Below, in pieces: positions 27,381 to 36,765 of a stretch of DNA of 64,000 nucleotides. The position numbers and the translations under genes are program-made. Origin of the DNA: Acidobacteriaceae bacterium. Its GTDB lineage: Bacteria > Acidobacteriota > Terriglobia > Terriglobales > Acidobacteriaceae. The stretch spans positions 1-64,000 of the forward strand of contig PLGG01000074.1 in assembly GCA_003138515.1 (NCBI GenBank), in the 5' to 3' direction. A model generated the notes under the pieces. The model was not told where the DNA came from. It saw only the letters and a list, made by a program, of their open reading frames with translations, and ran no database searches. Each line of letters opens with the position of its first letter. Within the stretch, counting starts at the first letter, position 1.

Positions 27381-28730
27381 ATGGACGATTCTCAAAGTGC
27401 AACACCAGCCTCGGAACTGTCCGCCCAGACAGATGAAGTTGAAGCCGCCGATGCCGAGGAAGCCGGCGAAGCGCTAAGCTCAAAAATCGCTCGTTTCCTG
27501 CGGACATGCTGGGTAAGAAGATGGATGGTCATTGGCATTCTTGTCGCCGGCATTCTCGTCTCGTTGCTCTATGCTTTCCATCTTCCAGCCGTCTATACAT
27601 CGACAACAACTTTAATGCCTCCTGACAGCACCTCTCCGGATTTCAGCATAATGGACGCGCTGTCGAGCAATCCCGCAACCAGGCTTGGCAGTGAAGAGCT
27701 GGGGCTGTATACCCCCGGCGACTTATTCACAAGTATTCTGGAAAGCCGGAACGTCCAGGATGGATTGATAAATCGCTTCGATCTCGCACATTACTATAAG
27801 ACGCGCCTTATCGAGGACACTCGCAAATCGTTGGCGGCCGACACCAATATCGTGGTAGACCAAAAGAGCGGAGTTATCACGATTAGTGTTACGGCGAGGA
27901 ATCCTGTACTCGCTTCAAATTTGGCGCGGGGATATGTAGAGGAACTTAATCGTGTAATGACCGAGAATTCCACGTCCGCTGCGCGCCGTGAGCGGATCTT
28001 TCTCGAGGAGCGGGTAAAAGATATTAAACAAAAGCTCGATGAATCCGCTAAGGAACTTAGTCAGTTTTCCGCCAAAAGCGGTGCAATCGACATGGCCTCG
28101 CAGACGAGATCGACGGTAGAAGAAGGGCTCAGACTGCAGGCCGAGTTGATCGATGGACGCAGCCAACTGGCGGCACTACGGCAGACCTATTCGGAGGATA
28201 ATCTCAAAGTGCGCGCTCTAGAGGCGCATAATGCGGAGTTACAGCAACAACTCAACAAGATGGGCGGGCTGCCTCAAGGATCGGGTGCCGACACAGATAC
28301 AACCAAGTCTCCTTATCCTACCGCTGACGAATTGCCCACCTTGGGACTTACTTACTATGACTTAGAGCGTGAAATGCGCGTTGAGGAAGCGCTGTGGGAG
28401 GCCCTCACAAAGCAGTATGAGGCGGCCAAAGTGGAGGAGGCCGAGGAGCTTCCGACGGTTCGCGTTTTAGACGTTGCCGAAATCCCCGGGCGGAAGTCTG
28501 GGCCTTCGCGGCAGATGATTGTCGAGTCAGGCGCCCTGTTTTCACTTGTCGTGGCCTTGATTGCGGTTCTCGTGGGGATGATTTGGGAGGCAATGGATCC
28601 TCAGGATGAGCCTATGCGAGGGCTAACAGAGATCATAGAGGGCGCTTTGAATTCTCGACGGTGGTATTGGAAGCTGCCCGGAATGGGGTGGATTCGCGGA
28701 TGCTTAAAGGGATCGGGAGGACCAGGATAA
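27381..28730 (+). CDS. Chain-length determinant (Wzz/GumC-like) inner-membrane protein
   Basis: 449-residue polysaccharide co-polymerase. ATG 27381 has AGAGAGTGAG upstream; the longer TTG frame from 27330 is less likely. TM1 lies at about residues 48-68 (WMVIGILVAGILVSLLYAF), then the Wzz motif region (YTSTTTLMPPDS), a long periplasmic coiled-coil part (RREIFLEERVKDIKQKLDES-type; TRSTVEEGLRLQAELIDGR), the Pro-containing approach PGRKSGPSRQM and TM2 (LFSLVVALIAVLVGMIWEAM). It has no C-terminal tyrosine-kinase domain, so phosphorylation control, if any, must come from elsewhere. It lies 185 bp after the Wza-like gene and should regulate polymer length and contact that exporter. Confidence 0.88.
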   Translation: MDDSQSATPASELSAQTDEVEAADAEEAGEALSSKIARFLRTCWVRRWMVIGILVAGILVSLLYAFHLPAVYTSTTTLMPPDSTSPDFSIMDALSSNPATRLGSEELGLYTPGDLFTSILESRNVQDGLINRFDLAHYYKTRLIEDTRKSLAADTNIVVDQKSGVITISVTARNPVLASNLARGYVEELNRVMTENSTSAARRERIFLEERVKDIKQKLDESAKELSQFSAKSGAIDMASQTRSTVEEGLRLQAELIDGRSQLAALRQTYSEDNLKVRALEAHNAELQQQLNKMGGLPQGSGADTDTTKSPYPTADELPTLGLTYYDLEREMRVEEALWEALTKQYEAAKVEEAEELPTVRVLDVAEIPGRKSGPSRQMIVESGALFSLVVALIAVLVGMIWEAMDPQDEPMRGLTEIIEGALNSRRWYWKLPGMGWIRGCLKGSGGPG

Positions 28731-28900
28731 CCCGCCGGAACCGTCTCGCGATTGGTGGCTATGATTCAGCTTAATTCAATTCTGGATCGCCGCAACGCAG
28801 TCATATCTAAGGCCAAGAACCGAGCGCGATTTGAACTGGATCGCTGATGCGCCGACGCGAGGAGTCACACATTTAAAGGTCGGAGAGCCGCTTCACTAAG

Positions 28901-29764
28901 ATGAAAACTATCGATGGTTTGGCCAATTTACAGCGCCAATTCGCAACGCATCCGCTTACGAGTAACGCGCCCCTGAGAGCATGGGCACGCTTCGTATCGT
29001 GGCAACTACGGAGCCGTCTTAAACACGAGATTCTTTTCCAGTGGATCGGGGGGCAACGACTCGTGGTCCAGCGCGGTATGGAGGGGGCGACCCAGAACAT
29101 CTACGTTGGTTTGCACGAGTTCCCGGACATGATGCTTCTTCTCCACTTTCTTAGGAAGGGTGATCTGTTTCTGGACGTTGGCGCCAATATCGGAAGTTTC
29201 ACAGTACTTGCCTCCGGGGTTTGCGGGGCAGAAACCTGGGCGTTTGAGCCAGACCCGGATACATTGCGACATCTCAAGCAGAACATTGCTGTGAACGGCC
29301 TGGACGCACTTGTAAAGGTCTATCAATGTGCGCTGGGAGCAGAGCAAGGTGAAGTGGCGTTTACATTCGGTCTCGATTCGATAAACAGAATTGCTTGTGC
29401 CAATGACAGGAATGTTCGAATGACTCGCCTGGAGAGGCTCGACAATGTTATCGGTTGTTCTGACCCGATTATGATCAAACTCGATGTCGAAGGAGCCGAA
29501 CAAGCTGTCCTTGAAGGAGCGAATGCACTACTCGCGAATCCGAGCCTTAATGTCGTTGAGTTAGAAACGCTCACACCGGAGAGCGCTGATATTCTGAAGG
29601 GAAATGAATTCGCACGGGCGTTCTATGATCCATTTCGCCATAAGTTAAGCCGAGAACCAATTGGTCTAAAATCATCAAACGCCTTGTTTGTCAGAGATTG
29701 GTCTCTTGTTGCGGACCGTTTGGCGGGGGCCAGGAAGATTGAAATCTTCGGCCGTGAGATTTGA
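28901..29764 (+). CDS. FkbM family methyltransferase
   Basis: 287-residue SAM-dependent methyltransferase of the FkbM family, common in polysaccharide loci where members O-methylate sugar residues. Motif I is LFLDVGANIGSFTVLAS (Asp92), followed by WAFEPDPDTLRHLKQNIAVN and the family hallmark IMIKLDVEGAEQAVLEGA. ATG 28901 follows GGAGAGCC. It precedes a minus-strand block, so it ends the first plus-strand run (24105-29764). The acceptor sugar is not predictable. Confidence 0.87.
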   Translation: MKTIDGLANLQRQFATHPLTSNAPLRAWARFVSWQLRSRLKHEILFQWIGGQRLVVQRGMEGATQNIYVGLHEFPDMMLLLHFLRKGDLFLDVGANIGSFTVLASGVCGAETWAFEPDPDTLRHLKQNIAVNGLDALVKVYQCALGAEQGEVAFTFGLDSINRIACANDRNVRMTRLERLDNVIGCSDPIMIKLDVEGAEQAVLEGANALLANPSLNVVELETLTPESADILKGNEFARAFYDPFRHKLSREPIGLKSSNALFVRDWSLVADRLAGARKIEIFGREI

Positions 29765-29931
29765 GCGACTTCTTGAAACCCTTCTCATGAGAATCTGCAA
29801 CGGTCATGTCTGCGGTTTCCCTCTGCAACTGGCAGCACAGGAGCCGCTACGGTAGATTGTGCGGAAGGAAAGACGTGACGCGACAATTCACCGCAACTTC
29901 CAGGCAAGCCAATGGAGCTCAAGTTCGGACC

Positions 29932-31377
29932 TCAATTGACTGCGTCTACCGATTGCGAATGCGGCTCACCTGAGGATTGAGCGAACTTGTTCAAGACATT
30001 CCTTGTGACAACGGTCAGCGGAACCACTTGCGCAACAAGGACTGAGATGACGGTTCCCAGGACCGCACCGATGATTCCATAACGGAAGACAAAGAGGATG
30101 GAAAGGGCGAGGTTCAGCACAGCCATCACAAGCGCGCCGACGACTTGAACCCGGAGTTGCCCCACGCCGTTCAGTAAGAAGTTCATTGGTTGCAGGTAGG
30201 CGTAGAGAACGCATTGAAGGCCGAATACGGTCAACAATGCAGGCGAGGCATGCATCTGAGGGCCTACCCAGACGGCCAGGATTTGGTTTCCGAAGATAGC
30301 CAGGAAGGCTGCGGCAATGATGGTTAGCGCGGTCCCACTAACAGCGATTCGCGTGAAACTTCTGCGAATCCAGGGTCCGTCTGAGTGAGCCACTGCATCC
30401 GCGTAAGCTGGCCACATGGCACTGGAAAGCAGAATCAAGAACGAATTGATCATGCTGAACAGCCGCGCCGGAACGGCATAGGCGGCCACCGACTTAGCAC
30501 CGAGAATCTGCGCGATGACGATGTTATCGGTCTGCATGCCAACCGATATGGCAAGTTGCAGCAGGAAGAACATCATTCCGGTATGGAAGAGCCGCGATGC
30601 CGATTCTCGCGAGAAGGCGCTGGGGCTCGGCAGCAACTCCGGATGAGACCGGCCAAAGAGTTCCAGACCATTAAGCATTGAAACTATGACCGGCGGGGCG
30701 GCAAGGCTCAGCACAAGAAGCGGAAGACCCCCGTGGATGCGAATGGCAAACAGCAGAGCAGCCAGAGAAGCTATGCTTCCGAGGCTGTCCCACAGGTTGT
30801 TTGCGAATCCGTTCTGCATGCCTGTCTGAATATTCCGAATTGCGAACAAAGGCACGTTGAGGACGAAGCAGTAAAAGAAGACCAGAAGCGCTGGTCCGGC
30901 TTCGCGCATGGCCAGCGGGGAACGAAGGTTAAACAGCCGGCTCGTATCGATAAACGGATAGGCGGCAGCCATTCCCAGAGCAAGGAGGGCCGCAATTACA
31001 CAGAGCGTCCAAAATCCGCTGGCGCTTGCCTGTCTCGCCGCACGCAAATCTTTACGGCCCACGGCGTTTGCCACGATGTTGATCAAGCCGTTGCCGATGC
31101 CGAGATCGGCAAAACTCATCATCATGACAACCGATGTGATTGTCATCCACATCCCATAGCGCTCGGCGCCGAGGTAACGAAACGTCAGGCGGACGGTAAG
31201 AATCGACGTCGCCATCGAGACGATTTTGCTGAACGAAGCCGCTGCTGCTGTCATCGAGGCGCGACGATAGCGCTCACGCGACCGGTCTCCGGCGGTCTCG
31301 ATTTTGCCGGACCGGAGCCGCAGGAACGAGCGCAGCCAGGGTAAGGCACTTCTTGCGTACGAAGCGAACGATTTCAT
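29932..31377 (-). CDS. Polysaccharide flippase (Wzx/MATE-like membrane protein)
   Basis: 481-residue membrane protein with about 12-14 hydrophobic segments, e.g. GMWMTITSVVMMMSFADLGIGNGLI, AGPALLVFFYCFVLNVPLFAI and ALVMAVLNLALSILFVFRYGIIGAVLGTV in shortened view. Early segment FSKIVSMATSILTVRLTFRY and GAERYGMW fit oligosaccharide flippases. It should translocate lipid-linked repeat units across the inner membrane. Its ATG overlaps the stop of the upstream GT4 gene (ATGA, 31374-31377), so they are translationally coupled. Confidence 0.87.
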   Translation of the reverse strand: MKSFASYARSALPWLRSFLRLRSGKIETAGDRSRERYRRASMTAAAASFSKIVSMATSILTVRLTFRYLGAERYGMWMTITSVVMMMSFADLGIGNGLINIVANAVGRKDLRAARQASASGFWTLCVIAALLALGMAAAYPFIDTSRLFNLRSPLAMREAGPALLVFFYCFVLNVPLFAIRNIQTGMQNGFANNLWDSLGSIASLAALLFAIRIHGGLPLLVLSLAAPPVIVSMLNGLELFGRSHPELLPSPSAFSRESASRLFHTGMMFFLLQLAISVGMQTDNIVIAQILGAKSVAAYAVPARLFSMINSFLILLSSAMWPAYADAVAHSDGPWIRRSFTRIAVSGTALTIIAAAFLAIFGNQILAVWVGPQMHASPALLTVFGLQCVLYAYLQPMNFLLNGVGQLRVQVVGALVMAVLNLALSILFVFRYGIIGAVLGTVISVLVAQVVPLTVVTRNVLNKFAQSSGEPHSQSVDAVN

Positions 31378-32498
31378 TGAATCCCGAACGGGCGACTGGC
31401 GGCCCGATGAAACAAGGCAGAAAATTTCTTTGCGACGATGGATGGCGCGAAATATTGGTCGAATCTTTGTTTTGCACTCAAGGCTAACCTGGTCCGCAGA
31501 TCGCTATCGTCACAAAGACACTCCAAACTGGCTGCCAGGTCACCCGCATCTCCACTTGTAACAATGCCGGCTTTGCCATCATCGACAATTTCCCGTTGCA
31601 CTTCCCAGGCGGGGACGACCGGAATAGCGCCCTGGGCCATTGCTTCAAGGTAAACCAACCCGTAGCTCTCAAAATAGGATGGCATAAGGAGAACGTCGCT
31701 GTCCTGCATCCGCTGCAGCACCTGGCCGGAGGGCAGCGCATTTGTGACCTGCAGGTTTGGAAGCGGAGGCGCAGCAATCGGGCCGTCGGTATGCGCGGAA
31801 ACAACGGTAAGATGAATCCGCTTTTGAACGCTGGCGGGCAGGCGAACCATCGCTGCGTAGACTCGGTCAAGCCCCTTTCTTCGCGCTTCGTTGCCTACGA
31901 AGAGGCAGCGGAGCGGTCCGACCCGTTCAAGCTTCTTGTTCATGCGATCTGGGGCGATTGGTTTCACATCGGGCAAAAAGAAAGGCACCGCAACAAACTT
32001 GTCAGCAATCCGAGGAAACCATTGGCCCAGCCGCGTTCGTTCCGCCTCAGTGGAAACCAGGACGGCGGCAGCTTTCTGAAAGCCCCTCGACTTTATTTCA
32101 CGTTCAATGGCAAGGTCATCATCCAAAGCGCCGCGCGCCCGGACCATTGCAGGATCGAGGATTGAGTTATGCCACACAACGGGGATCGAGTCTGCGTTGC
32201 GCGGAAAATCGTCGTGGCAGAAGACCAGGTCGCAACCACTTTTTGCAAATTCTCTTCGGTCAAGCGTTGAGCTCTTATCGTGTGCCTCAGAAATCTTCAG
32301 CTCGCGGTAGATAACGCCGCGAGCCCACTTCAGGTGCACACGCAGGACCGTTGAATTTGACCGCGCGAGGTAAAAAGCGCAATTTTGAACGAATTCGCCG
32401 ATTCGTGGGATCAGGAACCGTGTGTATCGCCAATCTGTGTTCCTCCGGCGGATGAACCATTTCGGGGTTTGGATATACACCTTGACGGGAATTTCCAT
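31374..32498 (-). CDS. Glycosyltransferase family 4
   Basis: 374-residue GT-B retaining glycosyltransferase. Start ATG 32498 (MEIPVKVYIQTPKW) has AGAGG upstream; the frame runs further but without conservation. The C-terminal nucleotide-sugar domain shows RCLFVGNEARRKGLDRVY and the EX7E element in DVLLMPSYFESYGLVYLEAMA (Glu...Glu), both GT4 hallmarks. It transfers a sugar from a nucleotide donor to the growing lipid-linked oligosaccharide at the cytosolic face. It is coupled to the flippase and divergent from the next membrane glycosyltransferase by only 75 bp. Confidence 0.88.
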   Translation of the reverse strand: MEIPVKVYIQTPKWFIRRRNTDWRYTRFLIPRIGEFVQNCAFYLARSNSTVLRVHLKWARGVIYRELKISEAHDKSSTLDRREFAKSGCDLVFCHDDFPRNADSIPVVWHNSILDPAMVRARGALDDDLAIEREIKSRGFQKAAAVLVSTEAERTRLGQWFPRIADKFVAVPFFLPDVKPIAPDRMNKKLERVGPLRCLFVGNEARRKGLDRVYAAMVRLPASVQKRIHLTVVSAHTDGPIAAPPLPNLQVTNALPSGQVLQRMQDSDVLLMPSYFESYGLVYLEAMAQGAIPVVPAWEVQREIVDDGKAGIVTSGDAGDLAASLECLCDDSDLRTRLALSAKQRFDQYFAPSIVAKKFSALFHRAASRPFGIQ

Positions 32499-32573
32499 CG
32501 TGCCTCTTGGTTCCAAACGAATATACCACTGGTCAGTGTCGCGAGCGGTTTCATCGGATTCGGAAAGGACCAA

Positions 32574-33872
32574 ATGAAGCTGGTGCGGGTATTTCTTGTC
32601 GTAGCCCTTGTAGCCAATCTTGGCTTCGGGTTGAGGCAATTGGTGCTGCGGGGCGGATACGGGGACTTCTTTGTCTATGACACGGCCGCCAGCCTGGTCC
32701 GCTCAGGCCAGAGCATGTCGATCTATGACGGAGCCGACACTGGCGTCGATCCTCAGGTACGCTGGGCCGACCCGGGCTCAAAGTTCGCCGCCGCCGCACG
32801 TTCTTTGGGAATCTCTCCGGTGCGACTCTATGTCTATCCCCCCTTGCTGGCGGACCTCCTGGTTCCGTTTTCTCTGTTGCCAGTCATCGCCGCGGCGCGC
32901 CTTTGGTTTGCCTTATGCACAGCGATGCTTGTCGCGGCAGGAGCTATCGCGGCGCGCTCAATGGGCGCGCGATGGCGATCGTGGGCCATGCTGGCTTGGA
33001 TGTCCGCCATTTTGGGACTAGGTCTATATTCCCTATCCTGGGGACAAGTAACTCCACTGCTTTGTCTTCTGTGGTCTCTGGGAATCTTCACCTACAAAAA
33101 GGAATCGCCCTATCTCTCCGCTGTGGCGCTGGCGATGGGCACAGCGATCAAATTGACGCCTGTGCTGGCGGTCGTCCCATTTCTGGTTTGCCGCGAGTGG
33201 AAATGGCTTCGCGCTTATCTGCTCTTGCTCGTTGCTTTGATAGCGGCGATGGTCATGCTGAACGGTCCCGCCAGCCTTTTGGATTATCAGGTGCACGTTC
33301 TGCCTTCAATGTCGGCCGGTTACCCCGACCCATACAATTTCTCGATCTCGTCGGCCTTCCGGCTTTTCTATCTTGTAGTGCATCGCCCGTCATCTCTCAC
33401 CTCCGCTGCGCCGCAAGCGATCGCTACCCTCTGCTCGGTGTTGACGGTGGCTGTGACCTGCTGGATGATCCGAAAGCGCCGCGAAACTCTTTCGCAGAAA
33501 GAACGGTGGGCAATTCTCGCCGCCATATCCATGCTGTCAGTGAGCCTGGCACCGGTCTCCTTCCAGCAGGCCTACATCGTGGTTGCGTTTCCGCTGGGCT
33601 TTCTCTGGCTCGATCTCCTGCGAGGCGGCCTGCGGCCCTTCTTTACTCCAGTAGTGATTGCGGCAACGCTCGAGTACGCCACGTTTGCTACAAAGATTTT
33701 TCGGAGCGCGCGGTTTGCCCCGATCGGCGGGGGGGTGTGTGCCTTGATTCCTCCTACTGTGGGAATTGTCATTGCGCTGCTCTGCATTGCGCGGGCGCCT
33801 GACCCGCAATCGCAACTCGTGCCCAAGTTAGCAAAGACGGATTGCAATGAGGCCATTGCCGGACCGGATTGA
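32574..33872 (+). CDS. GT87-like (DUF2029) membrane glycosyltransferase
   Basis: 432-residue polytopic protein. ATG 32574 follows GGAAAGGAC; upstream extension overlaps the divergent GT4 gene and is rejected. It has ~10 transmembrane segments with a first loop YGDFFVYDTAASLVRSGQ, containing the Asp expected early in GT-C enzymes, and VYPPLLADLLVPFSLLP and AMGTAIKLTPVLAVVPFL, which is the DUF2029/GT87 pattern (K-x-x-P). Such enzymes use polyprenyl-phosphate sugars on the periplasmic side. It may decorate the EPS repeat or another glycan. Confidence 0.83.
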   Translation: MKLVRVFLVVALVANLGFGLRQLVLRGGYGDFFVYDTAASLVRSGQSMSIYDGADTGVDPQVRWADPGSKFAAAARSLGISPVRLYVYPPLLADLLVPFSLLPVIAAARLWFALCTAMLVAAGAIAARSMGARWRSWAMLAWMSAILGLGLYSLSWGQVTPLLCLLWSLGIFTYKKESPYLSAVALAMGTAIKLTPVLAVVPFLVCREWKWLRAYLLLLVALIAAMVMLNGPASLLDYQVHVLPSMSAGYPDPYNFSISSAFRLFYLVVHRPSSLTSAAPQAIATLCSVLTVAVTCWMIRKRRETLSQKERWAILAAISMLSVSLAPVSFQQAYIVVAFPLGFLWLDLLRGGLRPFFTPVVIAATLEYATFATKIFRSARFAPIGGGVCALIPPTVGIVIALLCIARAPDPQSQLVPKLAKTDCNEAIAGPD

Positions 33873-34002
33873 GCGGCTTTTTGAACAGCTCTCGAGTGAC
33901 CCGCCGGGCTCAATTTAACGACATCAACACCGAAAAAGAGATTTTCACCCTGGTCTCAATGGTGAGACTCGGTGCGCCAGGTTCGATTTCTATTGGAATG
34001 GC

Positions 34003-34983
34003 ATGACACCCGGGCCGCCCACCTGCTTTCTGGGAGTACCTGCGACGATGACAAATGTGATCAAGTTACTGAACATGCCGGAATATCTTTACCAACCCGG
34101 CGCTGGCCTTCGAAGGGTATTCGGCCGCGAAACAAGCACCGGCAGCACGATCGTTCAACTCCCCTGGGGTCTTCAAATCGAAGTGGATTTGGGAGAGGCC
34201 ATTGGCCGAGCGTTATGCCACCACGGGCTGTTTGAAATTTCAGTTGTTGAAGCGATCTTCAGGCTCACAGATCCAAGCGATATATTCCTCGATGTGGGCG
34301 CCAACATCGGATTTATGTCGGCAGCAGCGGTTTCGGCGAATGCCAGGGAGATTTATTCGTTTGAACCACACCCCGCACTCTTCGATCGACTTTCACGCAA
34401 CATCGCCATGTGGGAAAAGGCGCGTCCGGCTATCGCTGGACGGGTCAAGTGTATGCAGGTGGCGATTAGTGAGAAACCCGGCCATACAACGCTCTATATC
34501 CCGTCGGGGTTCAATACTAACAAGGGAATTTCCTCTCTCGAAGTCGGCGCTGGCGAAGTCCCGGGCCTCACTCTCGATGTCCGCGCGACGACCCTCGACG
34601 AGATTATCGGCGAGTGCTCTATCGGCATTCTAAAGATCGATATCGAGGGACACGAATTGAAGGCGTTTGCCGCCAGCAGGAAAACACTCGACGCGGGCAG
34701 AGTGCGAGACATCATTTTTGAAGATTTCGGGGGTATGACCTCTCGGGTAGCGCGCCTGCTGTCCGAAGCCGGATACACTGTCTTCGGACTGAACAAGACG
34801 GTCTTTGGGCCGGCGCTGCTCGATACCGAGAATAGGGTCCGACGCTTTCGCTCATTCTCCAATGAGTCGCGCAATTTTCTGGCCACTCTTGATCCGGATC
34901 GAGCTCGCAGTCGCATGATGAAACGGGGCTATAGATGTCTCGCCAAGCAGAGATGGTCCGCGGGCAATTCGTTATTACCTTGA
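34003..34983 (+). CDS. FkbM family methyltransferase (second copy)
   Basis: 326-residue FkbM methyltransferase. Motif I IFLDVGANIGFMSAAAVS (Asp97), IYSFEPHPALFDRLSRNIAMW, and GILKIDIEGHELKAFAAS. Two starts are possible: ATG 34003 (TTGGA upstream) and ATG 34048 (GGGAG, long spacing); the first 15 residues are Pro/Gly-rich and unconserved-looking, so 34048 may be right. It differs strongly from the 28901 copy, so it is not a recent duplication and probably methylates another position or sugar. Confidence 0.85.
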   Translation: MTPGPPTCFLGVPATMTNVIKLLNMPEYLYQPGAGLRRVFGRETSTGSTIVQLPWGLQIEVDLGEAIGRALCHHGLFEISVVEAIFRLTDPSDIFLDVGANIGFMSAAAVSANAREIYSFEPHPALFDRLSRNIAMWEKARPAIAGRVKCMQVAISEKPGHTTLYIPSGFNTNKGISSLEVGAGEVPGLTLDVRATTLDEIIGECSIGILKIDIEGHELKAFAASRKTLDAGRVRDIIFEDFGGMTSRVARLLSEAGYTVFGLNKTVFGPALLDTENRVRRFRSFSNESRNFLATLDPDRARSRMMKRGYRCLAKQRWSAGNSLLP

Positions 34984-35316
34984 GGGCCGGCTCTGGCACA
35001 AGCTGGCGGGGGTCAATTTCGAGTGAAGAATCGCGGGGGCATATCCGCTCGCTACTTTGAGTTGCAATTGCACACCTGGCGTTTGTCACGTTCTTGCTCA
35101 CTAAATTACCCATAGTCAAGCATCAAGTGGACTTCGGAATCTTTTTGCTTGAATCTCATCGGACCGAATGGAATATTGCTTCCCATGGAGGAATATTCCC
35201 CCCGTTACGAGCCGCTGCGGCGCACCAACTTTGTCGCGATCCGCGGCCCCCGCGGCTTCCGCCCGACCGATGACCATAGATGATTTGCATAATCCCAACC
35301 GTGCTTTCGAGCTAGG
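34984..35316. other. Intergenic region with paired GGAATATT sites
   Basis: 333 bp without a recognisable gene before the polymerase-like gene. GGAATATT (35170-35177) and AATATTCC (35192-35199) form an inverted pair centred 22 bp apart, operator-like in spacing (two helical turns). A GC-rich CCGCGGCCCCCGCGG block follows at about 35239. No promoter hexamers are convincing. Confidence 0.4.
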
Positions 35317-36678
35317 ATGAATTCTATTTCGACTCAAGCTAAACGCTCCGTTGAGACGCCTATGCGTAGGCGCGCGAGGCGGTATGACAATGCCGACATT
35401 CTGGTCTTTTTCATCCCCTGTCTGCAGTTCATTCATCTCAAAGTCATCGGTGTCTTGGAAGGCTCTGACTTGCTGATGTTAGCTGCCTTCTTGTACCTTG
35501 CTTTTCGCGGGAAGATCAGGATCGCGACGCCGTCCGGCAAGAGATTCCTGGTGCTTTGTTCGCTGTGGCTTGTTTCACAAATTGTGACGGACGTCGTGAG
35601 GCACTCCGCATTCGCCGACTATGCGCGTGGCTGGAGCATGATCGGGCTCACGCTCATCGGTTTTGTGGTGCTCTATACGCTGCTGTACGAACGGCCGCGC
35701 CGGCTGGTGATCTATGGTTGGGGGCTAGTTGCAGGCAGTCTGCTTGAGTTGTTGATTAGTCCCAACGATTATGAGCGAGGCAGCCCGTGGAAGTTTGGAT
35801 ATTCATTTCCAGTGAGTCTGGCATTATTCCTGCTTGTTTCAAGCGAGAAGTGTCGCGGCCACTGGCCAATCACTCTGGGCGCGTTGATGGGCGTAATCAA
35901 CATCTGCCTGGGAGCCCGCAGCCAGGGCGAGTTTTGCCTGATCGCCGCCTGTTACGTTTTCACCACTCGCTTTCTGAACGCAAAGAGAAAGGCAGGTTCC
36001 AAGGTGAAGGCCGGAACGATACTGGCTCTAGTTACTTCAATCTTACTGGGCGTCGCCGGCACCGCATGGGCTTATCGATACGCGGCTACCGCGGGGATTC
36101 TGGGTGAGGACGCAAAAGACAAATATGAGCAAGAATCGAGCGGGAAATACGGAGTACTTCTTGGCGGCCGTCCGGATTTATTGGGGGCTCTTCCCGCAAT
36201 TTACGACTCCCCCATTTTAGGACATGGTGCATGGGCCGAGGATTGGACGTATATCAAAGCGGAGAGAATGGCGCTGGTCCTCTTGGGATACAAAGAGCCT
36301 GTCCTGATGACGCGTGACGATTTCATAGCAGGGAACATCCCGGCGCATTCGTATTTATTGCAAGCTTGGGTATGGGCGGGTATTGTTGGCGCGATTTTCT
36401 GGGCGTGGGTCTTTGGATTCACAGCGAGAACGATGATGCGTATTTATCCACCTACGGCTGCTCTACTGCCGCTATTCTCGCTCGTCGCATTTTCGTTACT
36501 GTGGGAAATTCTGTTTTCTCCCTTTGGCGAAGAGGTTCGTATCGTTTTTCCGTACTACATGGTAATGGTGATGACCTTCTCGAGCTTGGCGCCTCGCAAG
36601 GCTGCACGCGCCGCGACGAAGATGGCGAAAAAGAAAAACCAGCGCCGGATTGCCACTTCAACCGCAGCTCCGATCTGA
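35317..36678 (+). CDS. O-antigen polymerase/ligase-like membrane protein
   Basis: 453-residue protein with about ten transmembrane segments (ILVFFIPCLQFIHLKVIGVL; MIGLTLIGFVVLYTLLYE; FPVSLALFLLVSSEK; LGALMGVINICLGARSQGEF) and a large extracytoplasmic loop (~265-345) before the last helices. The GARSQG stretch and the later loop PILGHGAWAEDW resemble the Wzy/WaaL (O-antigen polymerase/ligase) pattern. In a locus with Wza-, Wzz- and Wzx-like proteins, it is the best candidate for the repeat-unit polymerase. Assignment as Wzy rather than ligase is inferred. Confidence 0.75.
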   Translation: MNSISTQAKRSVETPMRRRARRYDNADILVFFIPCLQFIHLKVIGVLEGSDLLMLAAFLYLAFRGKIRIATPSGKRFLVLCSLWLVSQIVTDVVRHSAFADYARGWSMIGLTLIGFVVLYTLLYERPRRLVIYGWGLVAGSLLELLISPNDYERGSPWKFGYSFPVSLALFLLVSSEKCRGHWPITLGALMGVINICLGARSQGEFCLIAACYVFTTRFLNAKRKAGSKVKAGTILALVTSILLGVAGTAWAYRYAATAGILGEDAKDKYEQESSGKYGVLLGGRPDLLGALPAIYDSPILGHGAWAEDWTYIKAERMALVLLGYKEPVLMTRDDFIAGNIPAHSYLLQAWVWAGIVGAIFWAWVFGFTARTMMRIYPPTAALLPLFSLVAFSLLWEILFSPFGEEVRIVFPYYMVMVMTFSSLAPRKAARAATKMAKKKNQRRIATSTAAPI

Positions 36679-36710
36679 ACGCATATGTTTTCGCAGCGGG
36701 GATATGCGTT
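36678..36710. terminator. Hairpin between convergent genes
   Basis: AACGCATAT (36678-36686) and ATATGCGTT (36702-36710) pair perfectly over 9 bp with a 15-nt loop directly at the end of the polymerase-like gene, which converges on a minus-strand methyltransferase gene. A second GC-rich stem GCCGC/GCGGC lies at 36751-36765. No long T-run follows, so termination is only probable. Confidence 0.4.
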
Positions 36711-36765
36711 CTCGCGAATTGCTCTTCTTCGCAGTCAGGCTGTAAGTATTGCCGCGAGAAGCGGC

